From Candidatus Sumerlaeota bacterium (GTDB taxonomy: Bacteria > CG03 > SLGR01), in NCBI GenBank assembly GCA_007136585.1, contig SLGR01000229.1, positions 1 to 24,448 of the forward strand: a stretch of DNA of 24,448 nucleotides, given 5' to 3'. The position numbers and the translations under genes are program-made. Below are positions 15,884 through 22,939 of the stretch, piece by piece; position 1 is the first letter of the stretch, and every line of letters begins with the position of its first letter. The notes below the pieces were generated by a model. That model had not been told where the DNA came from, did no database searches, and saw only the letters and a program-made list of their open reading frames with translations.

Positions 15884-16822
15884 TTAAACAAATAGCACGC
15901 TTACCGAGGTTTCCTCGTGTATGCGCCTTATTGCTTCTCCCAGAAGCCCTGCCACCGATAAAATTTTCATAAAAGGGAGTCTCTTATCATCCGGGATACA
16001 TATTGTATCGGTTATCAGAAGCTCCGATATAGGAGATTTCTCCAGTCTTTTTATAGAGTCTCCCGAAAGAACGCCGTGTGTAGCCGCGGCCGAAATTTTC
16101 TCCGCTCCGTTTTCCTTAAGAGCGGAGGCCACAGCGGCAAGGGTGCCGGCTGTATCTATCATATCATCAAGAATAAGCACCTCCCGTCCCTCCACATCAC
16201 CGACGACGTGATAGACCCTGGCGACGTTGGGCTCCGGGCGGCGCTTATCCATCACGGCAAGCGGCGCGTCAAGTTTCTTTGCCAGTTCCCGAGCCCTCTC
16301 AACCCCTCCCGGGTCCGGGGCTACTACCGTAAGGTTCTTTTTATCGGTTCCGTTTAAGTAATCCATCATTACGGGTATAGGCAGAAGGTTATCCACCGGA
16401 CAATCAAAAAAACCCTGTATGGGCCTTGCGTGTATATCCATCACCAGGACCCTGTCGGCTCCGGCCGATTCAATAAGGTTGGCCACCATCTTGGCGGTTA
16501 TGGGGACCCGGGGGCTCTCCTTTCTGTCCTGTCTGGCGTAACCGTAGTAAGGAATTACAGCTGTTATCCTTCCCGCGGAAGCCCTCTTTAAGGCATCAAT
16601 CATTATCAGAAGTTCCATAAGGTTGTGGTTTACCGGCGGGCAGGTGGATTGTATCACAAAGCAATCCGCCCCCCTGGCGGACTCAAGTATCTTCACCCGG
16701 CACTCCCCGTCCGAGAAAGCCCCCACAAGCGCCTCTCCCGGGGGTATATCCAGGTAGCTGCAAATCTTTCCCGAAAGTTCAATATTGGAGTTTCCTGAAA
16801 ATATCTTCAGTTCATTGCGCAT
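15884..16822 (-). CDS. prs: Ribose-phosphate pyrophosphokinase
   Basis: 312 aa, typical. Makes PRPP from ribose 5-phosphate and ATP for nucleotide, His and Trp synthesis. Conserved segments: FSDGECRVKILESARG, PYYGYARQDRKESPRVPITAK, the ribose-5-phosphate/Mg site DIHARPIQGFFD, and the PRPP loop LILDDMIDTAGT. The flexible loop has APDPGGVERARELA. All are in the expected order. It follows the nucleotidyltransferase by four bases; that same pair is common in bacteria where full-length glmU precedes prs. The stop is followed by the L25 leader. No irregularity seen. Confidence 0.97.
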   Translation of the reverse strand: MRNELKIFSGNSNIELSGKICSYLDIPPGEALVGAFSDGECRVKILESARGADCFVIQSTCPPVNHNLMELLIMIDALKRASAGRITAVIPYYGYARQDRKESPRVPITAKMVANLIESAGADRVLVMDIHARPIQGFFDCPVDNLLPIPVMMDYLNGTDKKNLTVVAPDPGGVERARELAKKLDAPLAVMDKRRPEPNVARVYHVVGDVEGREVLILDDMIDTAGTLAAVASALKENGAEKISAAATHGVLSGDSIKRLEKSPISELLITDTICIPDDKRLPFMKILSVAGLLGEAIRRIHEETSVSVLFV

Positions 16823-16826
16823 AAAA

Positions 16827-17555
16827 TCAACCTTCTTTTTTCTCTTCCAGAACTTCGCCGGCTTTCCTGAGCTGCCCGGGTGTATTTACCCCCTGCACCA
16901 GCTCCCAAGGGCAACTCATCCCGCGTACCGTAAGGCCGTTTTTTATAACAACCTCGGGAAGATCCGTAAGATAGTACTCCCCCTTTACCGGGGATTTCCC
17001 TATCTCATCCAGGAACTTCTCAAGCCCGCTGCGTTTTATGCAGTAGACCCCGCTGTTTACAAGGTCAACGCCCTTTTCCGCTTCCGAAGCCTCTTTCTCC
17101 TCTACTATCTTTCTAACCCTGCCCTTTTCCGTTATAACCCGCCCGTAACCCGAAGGGTCGGGGGCCCGGGCCGTGAGAACAGTCATATAGGTTCCTTCTT
17201 CCCGGTTCTTATTATATATCTTCCTGAAGACCTCCGGGGGAATAAGGGGTATATCGGCGCAGGAAACCAGAACCTCCCCTTCCGGAAAACACCCGGGGAG
17301 CGCTTTCTTAAGGGCATCTCCCGTTCCCAGAGCCTCTTTCTGCAGGGCGTTAATACATCCCAGGCGCCGGGCCTCCTGCTCGACATCGCCCCCGCCTGTA
17401 ACCGCGATTATTCTCTCAGCCGGAACACGCCGCGCAGATTCCACCACCCTCTCAAGCATACTTTTCCCTGATATCTTTATCAGCGGCTTGGGGACGGGGG
17501 ATCTCATCCTGACCCCCTTTCCCGCGGCCAGGATCACAAAACTAAGTTTACTCAT
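16827..17555 (-). CDS. GlmU-like sugar-nucleotide pyrophosphorylase domain protein (no acetyltransferase domain)
   Basis: 242 aa, only the N-terminal nucleotidyltransferase half of GlmU. The signature loop is LAAGKGVRMRSPVPKPL (about 9-25); ALGTGDAL, PSGYGRVI, LVNSGVYC, KGEYYLTD and GVNTPGQL follow in the GlmU order and point to UTP and a hexosamine phosphate as substrates. The usual metal-binding GDVPLI reads CADIPLI. The left-handed beta-helix acetyltransferase half is absent, and the next start, prs, is only four bases after the stop, so nothing was lost by a frameshift. The acetyltransferase step must be encoded elsewhere. It is the first gene of the operon and lies 20-30 bases after a strong promoter. 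Exact sugar is inferred. Confidence 0.85.
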   Translation of the reverse strand: MSKLSFVILAAGKGVRMRSPVPKPLIKISGKSMLERVVESARRVPAERIIAVTGGGDVEQEARRLGCINALQKEALGTGDALKKALPGCFPEGEVLVSCADIPLIPPEVFRKIYNKNREEGTYMTVLTARAPDPSGYGRVITEKGRVRKIVEEKEASEAEKGVDLVNSGVYCIKRSGLEKFLDEIGKSPVKGEYYLTDLPEVVIKNGLTVRGMSCPWELVQGVNTPGQLRKAGEVLEEKKEG

Positions 17556-17583
17556 ACCCCTGTTTTCCGAACATCAGTAGCGT

Positions 17584-17612
17584 ATTATATAAAAAAGGCT
17601 CCCGGTTTTCAA
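17584..17612 (-). promoter_or_regulatory. Sigma-70-type promoter for nucleotidyltransferase-prs-rplY-pth-hppA-ychF operon
   Basis: On the minus strand TTGAAA (17,612-17,607), 17 bases, TATAAT (17,589-17,584). The -35 overlaps the TGA stop codon of znuB. The RNA would start near 17,577, about 20 bases before the ATG at 17,555. Confidence 0.75.
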
Positions 17613-18430
17613 TTTCCGCCCGCGGCGCGTTTCACGCTCCCCGAACCGGCTGAGAACAATCCGCTCAACGCAAAGAAAACCGAACCCGCAAGGACAATGG
17701 CCGGACCGGCGGGTATATCCATAGCATATGAGACCGTCAGTCCGGAAAGAAGCGCCGCCTCGGAGAAAATAACGCTTATGAGTATAAGCTGCTTAAACCC
17801 TCCCGCGACAAGTTTTGCCGAAGAGACCGGTATTATAAGGAGCGCGCTCACCAGAACCACCCCCAGTATCCTTATCCCAAGAACGACCGCGCAGGCAAGA
17901 AAGATATTCATGGCCAGGCGGAGCGGCTCCACCCTTACTCCCCCGGAATGGGCCAGCTCATTATCAAGAGACATAAGGGTGAGAGCCCGGAGGTTTCTGA
18001 ATATAAAGACAAGTATAACAACCCCGAGAACCGCTATAAGCAGAAGATCGGAGTTTCTTATAGCAAGTATATTCCCGAAAAGAAAGCTTATGAGCTCCGG
18101 CTGATACCCGGGCCTTCTGCTTATAAGGAAAACCCCCAGGGCCATTCCGAAGGCAAATATTATCCCTATTGAAGAGTCGGATGAGACTCCCAGTCGCCTT
18201 TCAAGAAAGTATATAACCGCCGCAAATATTATAGCTGAGATAAGCGCCGTAAACATCGGGTCCATTGAAAAGAGAAGCCCGGCTGCCGCCCCCGAGAGGC
18301 TCGCATGGGCTATACCGTCGGCAAAAAAAGCCATTTTTCTCAGAACAACAAAGACCCCCAGAACCGCCAGCAGCGCCGCAAGTATCACCCCGGCGCAGAA
18401 GGCCCTGCGCATAAACGGGTAGTAGAGCAT
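17609..18430 (-). CDS. znuB: Zinc/manganese ABC transporter permease (ABC-3 family)
   Basis: 273 aa with about eight hydrophobic segments. The family signature FADGIAHASLSGAAAG in the first cytoplasmic loop, GIIFAFGMALGVFL, and LVSALLIIPVSSAKLVA identify the ABC-3 permease of zinc/manganese importers. The ATG at 18,430 lies 13 bases after znuC. It ends in an unremarkable SGSVKRAAGGN and its stop overlaps the next operon's -35 element, so the transcripts from this importer may run into that operon. Zinc is preferred over manganese because of the substrate-binding protein next to it; this is inference. Confidence 0.93.
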   Translation of the reverse strand: MLYYPFMRRAFCAGVILAALLAVLGVFVVLRKMAFFADGIAHASLSGAAAGLLFSMDPMFTALISAIIFAAVIYFLERRLGVSSDSSIGIIFAFGMALGVFLISRRPGYQPELISFLFGNILAIRNSDLLLIAVLGVVILVFIFRNLRALTLMSLDNELAHSGGVRVEPLRLAMNIFLACAVVLGIRILGVVLVSALLIIPVSSAKLVAGGFKQLILISVIFSEAALLSGLTVSYAMDIPAGPAIVLAGSVFFALSGLFSAGSGSVKRAAGGN

Positions 18431-18443
18431 TCCCTCAAAAACG

Positions 18444-19157
18444 CTAATGGCTGTGCCCCCTCATTACAACATCCTTGCCGTAAAGACGGGAAAGAAGCTC
18501 CCTTGTAATGGATTCTTTAGGCGTACCGTGACAGTATATATCCCGGTTAAGACATATGACGCGGGTTGCGTACTTATAAACCATATTTATCTCGTGGGTT
18601 ATAACAAGGGATGTTACCCCCCGGGAGGCGTTCTGCTTCTTTATTATATCATAAAACCCGGACTCCCCCTCAAGGTCGACCCCGGCCGTAGGTTCGTCAA
18701 GAAGGAGGATATCCGGAGACCCCATAAGGGCGCGGGCCATAAGGACCCGCTGGAGCTGTCCTCCGGATAGGCTCCCTATCAGTGAGTCCTTCCTTCCGAG
18801 CATCTCCGTATCGGAAAGGCTTCGCTCAATGAGACCCGTATCGGGCCCCCTCAGGGAAAGAGAAAGAAACTCCCTGACCCTGAGCGGAAAACTCCTGTCA
18901 AATGAGAACCTCTGCGGAACATACCCCAACTGCCCCAGGGCTTTTTTAGTGGGAGATCCCAGAACCCTTATGCTTCCATCGAAGGGTATGAGTCCCAGGA
19001 TAGCCCGAAACAGCGTGGTCTTTCCGGCGCCGTTGGGGCCTATGACGGCAACAATCTCCCCCGGTTCCAGCTTAAAATTTATATCCCTGAGTATACTCAG
19101 GGAATTAAACCTGACATTAAGGCCTGAAATTTCAATCGCCGGGGTTCTTGTTTTCAA
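18444..19157 (-). CDS. znuC: Zinc ABC transporter ATP-binding protein
   Basis: 237 aa cytoplasmic ATPase. Walker A GPNGAGKTTLFRAILG (about 39-54), Q-loop in LGYVPQRFSFDRSFP, which is typical of zinc/manganese importers, signature LSGGQLQRVLMARAL, Walker B ILLLDEPTAGVD, and switch His in VITHEIN. The C-terminus ends in GHSH, a short His-containing tip. The start is a TTG (19,157) with GAGG seven bases upstream; it overlaps the 3' end of znuA by 26 bases, which indicates tight coupling. All motifs are intact. Confidence 0.95.
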   Translation of the reverse strand: MKTRTPAIEISGLNVRFNSLSILRDINFKLEPGEIVAVIGPNGAGKTTLFRAILGLIPFDGSIRVLGSPTKKALGQLGYVPQRFSFDRSFPLRVREFLSLSLRGPDTGLIERSLSDTEMLGRKDSLIGSLSGGQLQRVLMARALMGSPDILLLDEPTAGVDLEGESGFYDIIKKQNASRGVTSLVITHEINMVYKYATRVICLNRDIYCHGTPKESITRELLSRLYGKDVVMRGHSH

Positions 19158-20064
19158 GGTCTTCCCTCAGCGTTCTTGCGTTATAAATCATCATCCCGGT
19201 GTATGAGTCCCGTCCGTCTGCGCCCCCGAGAGGATCAAGGATTCCCAGCCTCAGCCCGGTATCTTCCACGAAAGGTTTAAGAACCTCCATAGAGAACTGG
19301 GGTTCGGCAAAGACCGCCTCCACCCCCCTATCCGCCGCCATCGCGTAAAGCTCTCCCATATGGCGGGGACCCGGCTCGCTCCCGGGGGATATCATAAATA
19401 CGCCGGCGATATCAAGGGAGTACTCCCGCGCGAAGTACTTCCAGGAATCGTGGAAGACGATGAACGGTTTTTCTTTTACAGGCGCCAGAATATCCCTTAA
19501 AAGACTTCCGGTTTCCGAGAGTTCATCCAGGTAGAGCTCCAGGCGCTTCTCATAGTAAGAGGCGTTTCCGGGGTCAAGCGCAGAAAGATATTTTTTTATA
19601 TTAAGAGCCATAACGGAAGCGTTTTCAATACTTAGCCAGTAATGCGGATCCGCCGTCCCGCCGGATCCGGAGCACGCCTTTTCCACGTGGGTATCTCCGG
19701 AACAGGAGACCCCGGAATCTTTCAGGCGGATATGTTTATGAAGCGGATAAACCTCTATACTGGAAGAAGCGGCGCGGGCAAGAGAGAGAGCCCACTCATC
19801 CAGTCCCGCTCCAATTGAAAACACGGCACTTGCCCCTGAGAGACGTTTTATATCGGAAGGAGAGGGTTCAAAGGTATGGGGAGTTGCCCCGGACCTGAGA
19901 AGAAGGAGCGTCTCGGCCCTGTCTCCGGCTATGTTTCGGGTTATATCGTAAAGGGGAAATACCGTGGCAGCCACCTTCAGGTCCCCGGTATAACCGGAAC
20001 CGCTGCCGCACCCCGGAAAAAAAATCAGCATAAGCGGCAGTAATATAAAGTATACGCTCTTCAC
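19132..20064 (-). CDS. znuA: Zinc-binding lipoprotein of ABC importer (ZnuA family, cluster A-1)
   Basis: 310 aa. The N-terminus has a signal peptide with a lipobox-like FFPGC, so the mature protein should be a lipoprotein. The four expected metal ligands are visible: His in ATPHTFEPSP, His in DPHYWLS, His in VFHDSWKYFA and Asp in LDPLGG. The short loop between residues about 105 and 140 contains several His, Cys and Ser, smaller than the His-rich loop of many ZnuA proteins. Three His plus one acid favours zinc over manganese. The GTG start lacks a well-placed Shine-Dalgarno sequence, so the start is the least certain part. It is the first gene of the znuACB operon. Confidence 0.93.
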   Translation of the reverse strand: MKSVYFILLPLMLIFFPGCGSGSGYTGDLKVAATVFPLYDITRNIAGDRAETLLLLRSGATPHTFEPSPSDIKRLSGASAVFSIGAGLDEWALSLARAASSSIEVYPLHKHIRLKDSGVSCSGDTHVEKACSGSGGTADPHYWLSIENASVMALNIKKYLSALDPGNASYYEKRLELYLDELSETGSLLRDILAPVKEKPFIVFHDSWKYFAREYSLDIAGVFMISPGSEPGPRHMGELYAMAADRGVEAVFAEPQFSMEVLKPFVEDTGLRLGILDPLGGADGRDSYTGMMIYNARTLREDLENKNPGD

Positions 20065-20134
20065 CTTAGTAGTTTTTATATCCTTTTTGACTGAAACCTG
20101 CCGGAACTTTCAGGAACACCTGTCTTGGGAAGTA

Positions 20135-20163
20135 AATATAGAAAATATGAAGGGCATTTGCAA
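20135..20163 (-). promoter_or_regulatory. Candidate znuACB promoter
   Basis: Minus strand TTGCAA (20,163-20,158), 17 bases, TATATT (20,140-20,135). The RNA would start near 20,128, giving a leader of about 64 bases before the GTG. The -35 lies inside the inverted repeat at 20,150-20,177. Confidence 0.5.
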
Positions 20164-20177
20164 GAAAGGACGCCCTT
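20150..20177. repeat. Inverted repeat between the L,D-transpeptidase stop and the znuA promoter
   Basis: AAGGGC and GCCCTT arms with a possible extension by two pairs, around a 12-16 base loop. It could be a weak transcription end for the L,D-transpeptidase gene, although no clear U-run follows, or an operator, because it covers the znuA -35. No classical Zur box pattern was recognised. Confidence 0.35.
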
Positions 20178-20189
20178 AAAACGAAACTC

Positions 20190-21524
20190 TTATTCTTCTA
20201 TCTTAACCAGAGTTCCGGTATCCACAAGGTCAAAGAGCTCTATGACGTCCCGGTTGCGCATACGTATGCATCCGCGGGAGGCAGGGCTTCCTATGAGACC
20301 CTCCTCATGGGTTCCGTGTATATATATGTACCTCCTGAAGGTATCAACATCTCCCCCTCGGTTTATCCCGGGTTCAAGCCCTTCAAGACGGAGTATGCGC
20401 GTGGTTATTGCGTCTTCCCCGGTCTTAACCGGATCGGTATGTATCTCCGCCACCCTCCCGGTATCTCTCCGGCCGACAAAGACGGTCCCCGATTCGGCAC
20501 CGTCACCTATAAGGGCGGAGACCCTGTGAAGCCCCAGGGGGGTCCGGTATGAACCTATGCGGTTACCTGTGCCCTTTTTTGCGGTAGAGACCGGATACTC
20601 CCGCACCGCCTCTCCTCCTTCATAAAGAAAAAGTCTCTGGCGGGATACGGAAACCCTGATTTTTTTATCTTCCGGGGAGGCAAAACCCGTATCAAGAAGA
20701 AGGGCCGGGTCAATTCTTCTATTTCCCCACTGAACACCCCAGTGAAGATGAGGACCGGTGGCCCGGCCCGTCATTCCGACCTCCCCTATTTTATCCCCTT
20801 TCCGCACCTCCGCACCCTCCTCCGCTTCTATTGTGCTCAGGTGCAGGTACAGGGATACGAGGCCGTGACCGTGCCCCAGCATTACAAACCTGCCGTTATA
20901 GAAAAAATCCCCCGTAAGAAGGACCCTGCCGTCACCCATAGCTTTCACCGGCGTACCCTCCGGAAGAGCTATATCTATGCCGTTATGGGGCCTTCCTTTG
21001 ACCCCGTCCAGTATCCTGACGCTTCCGAAAACGCCCGTGATCCTTCCCCCTAAAACCGGACGAATAAAACCGCTCCTGTAATATGGCGTCTGTATATTTT
21101 TTGACTCTTTAAGGGCGCGCCGGTACTCTTCCCTTTCGGAGATAACCCTCTCCAGGTCTTCATCCCTGAGAACCACGTGCCTGTCCTGGAGCCCCCTTAC
21201 ATGCTGGGTGTGGTACTCCCTTTCTTCAAGAAAAAGTTCCCTTCTGTACCGCCGGTTATCCGGAAAGAGAACCTCTATGATACGCTTTCCTTCCTCATCC
21301 CGGTCAAACCCCGCCGTAAAAAAACCGTCCTCCAAATCAAGAGGAGCCCCGTCAAGAAGGACCTTTTCGGCTTCGGGGACCCGCCCGAGTATTAAACCTC
21401 CGGGGCGGGCGTTTCCATAAATACGCACCTCTCCGTCACTTCCGGAAAAAGCTGCAGGTGGATTAAAGAGAGGCGAAACGGCCGCCGCGATAAACAGAAT
21501 TTTTACTATCTTTAAATTCAACAA
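20190..21524 (-). CDS. Secreted bifunctional M23 endopeptidase / YkuD L,D-transpeptidase
   Basis: 444 aa. Residues 1-27 are a signal peptide with a likely cut after AFS. Residues 30-110 match the N-terminal module of M23 proteins (VLLDGAPLDLEDGFFTAGFD). An M23 (LytM) zinc endopeptidase fold spans about 155-275, with zinc ligands His180 and Asp184 (HNGID), His228 and the pair His259/His261 (HLHW) all present. A YkuD domain spans about 287-444, with His403 (IHGT) and the nucleophile Cys419 (SRGCIRM). The start is a TTG with AAGGA seven bases upstream. The M23 part should cut peptide cross-bridges and the YkuD part should form 3-3 links or attach proteins, so both activities would act in the periplasm. 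Both domain calls rest on complete active sites; fusion in one frame is seen directly. Confidence 0.93.
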   Translation of the reverse strand: MLNLKIVKILFIAAAVSPLFNPPAAFSGSDGEVRIYGNARPGGLILGRVPEAEKVLLDGAPLDLEDGFFTAGFDRDEEGKRIIEVLFPDNRRYRRELFLEEREYHTQHVRGLQDRHVVLRDEDLERVISEREEYRRALKESKNIQTPYYRSGFIRPVLGGRITGVFGSVRILDGVKGRPHNGIDIALPEGTPVKAMGDGRVLLTGDFFYNGRFVMLGHGHGLVSLYLHLSTIEAEEGAEVRKGDKIGEVGMTGRATGPHLHWGVQWGNRRIDPALLLDTGFASPEDKKIRVSVSRQRLFLYEGGEAVREYPVSTAKKGTGNRIGSYRTPLGLHRVSALIGDGAESGTVFVGRRDTGRVAEIHTDPVKTGEDAITTRILRLEGLEPGINRGGDVDTFRRYIYIHGTHEEGLIGSPASRGCIRMRNRDVIELFDLVDTGTLVKIEE

Positions 21525-21650
21525 AACTTCATCCTTTCAGGATTCTTTAAATTATGTTAAGACAGAAACCAGGTTTTTTTCAACCCCGACAATATATTCT
21601 TAGAATCTGGAATCACAGACCTGCGCCGCTTTTTATTTTTAATTTATTAT
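21525..21650. other. Leader of the L,D-transpeptidase gene up to the IS4-family left end
   Basis: 126 bases between the last minus-strand gene and the IS. Apart from the promoter candidate I see only AT-rich sequence and a T-rich run at about 21,630-21,645. No part of an FkbM N-terminus was recognised, so the missing 5' part of the methyltransferase gene is not left of the IS. Confidence 0.5.
21554..21583 (-). promoter_or_regulatory. Candidate promoter of the M23/L,D-transpeptidase gene
   Basis: Minus strand TTGAAA (21,583-21,578), 18 bases, TAACAT (21,559-21,554). RNA would start near 21,548, about 24 bases before the TTG, with AAGGA in between. Confidence 0.45.
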
Positions 21651-21668
21651 CATGTGCGTCCAAAATAA
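21651..21668 (+). repeat. Left terminal inverted repeat of the IS4-family element
   Basis: CATGTGCGTCCAAAATAA; pairs imperfectly with the right end at 22,922-22,939 (13 of 18). Confidence 0.7.
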
Positions 21669-21672
21669 AAAG

Positions 21673-21702
21673 TTGAAAGAAGCCTAATCACTTCTTTATA
21701 AT
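21673..21702 (+). promoter_or_regulatory. Internal transposase promoter
   Basis: TTGAAA (21,673-21,678), 18 bases, perfect TATAAT (21,697-21,702). The predicted RNA start is near 21,709, past the left arm of the leader hairpin. Confidence 0.65.
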
Positions 21703-21761
21703 GGTTTCAATGAGAAGTTGGAACCATGTCGACATCGTCGGTAAAGAAGGAGGATTAGGCT
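21681..21761 (+). promoter_or_regulatory. Nested inverted repeats that can sequester the transposase Shine-Dalgarno sequence
   Basis: Outer arms AGCCTAATC-A-CTTCTTTA (21,681-21,698) and TAAAGAAG-GAG-GATTAGGCT (21,742-21,761) pair over 17 bases with a small internal bulge. The right arm contains AAGGAGG, eight bases before the ATG. Inner arms ATGGTTTCAA and TTGGAACCAT (21,701-21,727) add a ten-pair stem with one G-U pair. RNA from the internal promoter lacks the outer left arm. Confidence 0.75.
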
Positions 21762-21769
21762 ATGAGTAA
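21701..21769 (+). CDS. Possible 22-codon leader ORF overlapping the transposase start
   Basis: ATG at 21,701 (or in frame at 21,710) opens a 22- or 19-codon frame that ends TAA at 21,767-21,769, eight bases past the first base of the transposase ATG. It has no Shine-Dalgarno sequence, but the second ATG nearly coincides with the predicted RNA start, so leaderless translation is possible. It may be only a by-product of the hairpin; coding is not supported otherwise. Confidence 0.2.
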   Translation: MVSMRSWNHVDIVGKEGGLGYE

Positions 21770-22925
21770 AAATGGTACATTATTAGGTCAAATGTTGCAA
21801 ATGTTTTCGAGATATGAATTTCAAAAATACGTAAAAGAGACCGGAACGGAATATCATTCAAAAGGCTTCAGTTCCTGGAGCCATTTTGTTTCGATGTTAT
21901 TTGGACAGCTTGCCGGCCAGGACAGTCTGCGCGGGATTGAAGCAGGCCTGGCATCACACGGTAAAAGCCTGTATCATTTCGGGATAAAGCCGGTATGCAA
22001 ATCGACATTATCATATGCAAATGAACATAGGACTCATGAACTGTTTGAGAAGTTGTTTTTCGGGATGCTGTCCAAATGCCAGCCAGTGTCTCCGAAACAT
22101 AAATTCAGGTTTAATAATCCGCTGTACAGTCTGGATGCTACCGTCATAGATTTATGCTTATCATTATATGACTGGGCAAAGTTCCGTACTACAAAAGGAG
22201 CGGTAAAACTGCATATAAAACTTAATCATGCGGGCTATATACCCACATTTGCTGTTATGACTCCCGGGAAAGATAATGATAAGAAAGTAGCGCCTACAGT
22301 TCCGTTGGACACCGGAGATGTAGTAGTCTTTGATAAAGGCTATACAAACTTTGAATGGTATAGGTCTCTAGACGATAGAGGGATATATTTTGTAACCAGG
22401 TTACAGAAGAATGCCAAGTATAAAGTTGTAGAACGAAGGACTACAAAGAAACTGAAAAATATCACGTCGGATCAAACCATTGAGTTAGCCGGTTTCTATA
22501 CGAAACAGAAATATCCGGGTAAATTACGGCGGATACGTTCTATAGATCCAGAGACAGGTACCAAAATAATTCTGCTTACAAATAATTTTAAGTGGTCAGC
22601 AAAAACCATTGCGTCGATTTATAAAGACCGCTGGCAAATTGAACTGTTTTTTAAATCATTAAAGCAGCAATTGAAAGTAAAAAGCTTTGTCGGGACATCG
22701 AAAAATGCGCTGTTATCGCAGTTATGGATCGCCTTAATAGCGTATCTGCTTTTAAGTTATTTGAAATTTAAATCAAAGTTTGCCTGGTCCATATATACGC
22801 TGTGTTCTATATTGCCGACAAACTTATTTACAAGAAGAAATCTTTGGGATTGGCTGAATGCTCCTTTTAAAGAAAAGAGCGATTCTTCAATGGAATTGTT
22901 ACAGCAGAGTTTTAGCTTTGGTTAA
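21762..22925 (+). CDS. IS4-family DDE transposase
   Basis: 387 aa, apparently intact. The N-terminus (about 1-90) fits the DUF4372 domain found ahead of many IS4-type catalytic domains (SSWSHFVSMLFGQLAGQDSL, then STLSYANEHR). Catalytic triad: Asp125 in YSLDATVIDL, Asp191 in VVFDKGYTNF, Glu294 in the YREK motif (Tyr287, Arg290, Glu294, Lys301). It cuts and pastes its own element. Start at the ATG with AAGGAGG eight bases upstream, inside the leader hairpin. The gene ends 14 bases before the IS right end. The intact triad suggests the element may still be active. Confidence 0.93.
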   Translation: MSKNGTLLGQMLQMFSRYEFQKYVKETGTEYHSKGFSSWSHFVSMLFGQLAGQDSLRGIEAGLASHGKSLYHFGIKPVCKSTLSYANEHRTHELFEKLFFGMLSKCQPVSPKHKFRFNNPLYSLDATVIDLCLSLYDWAKFRTTKGAVKLHIKLNHAGYIPTFAVMTPGKDNDKKVAPTVPLDTGDVVVFDKGYTNFEWYRSLDDRGIYFVTRLQKNAKYKVVERRTTKKLKNITSDQTIELAGFYTKQKYPGKLRRIRSIDPETGTKIILLTNNFKWSAKTIASIYKDRWQIELFFKSLKQQLKVKSFVGTSKNALLSQLWIALIAYLLLSYLKFKSKFAWSIYTLCSILPTNLFTRRNLWDWLNAPFKEKSDSSMELLQQSFSFG

Positions 22926-22939
22926 TTTGGACAGCAATG
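22922..22939 (+). repeat. Right terminal inverted repeat of the IS4-family element
   Basis: TTAATTTGGACAGCAATG; inverted partner of 21,651-21,668. Its last three bases are the ATG that opens the FkbM frame. Confidence 0.7.

Larger units (their letters stand above)
21651..22939 (+). mobile_element. Complete IS4-family insertion sequence
   Basis: About 1,289 bases with one transposase gene. Terminal repeats agree at 13 of 18 positions: the left end starts CATGTGCGTCCAAA, and the right end read inverted starts CATTGCTGTCCAAA. The left end precedes the promoter and leader hairpin, and the right end overlaps the ATG used by the FkbM frame. No exact target duplication could be recognised, because both flanks are runs of A and T. 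Markedly more AT-rich than the minus-strand operons. Confidence 0.8.

Noticed and set aside
20065-20134. Zur-binding box or zinc riboswitch in the znuA leader
   Set aside because: No palindrome of the known Zur type and no convincing structured RNA could be folded by hand.
21554-21676. 40-codon plus-strand frame starting MLRQKPG, considered as the missing N-terminus of the FkbM protein
   Set aside because: It runs into the IS, has no resemblance to FkbM N-termini and its first part coincides with a likely minus-strand promoter.
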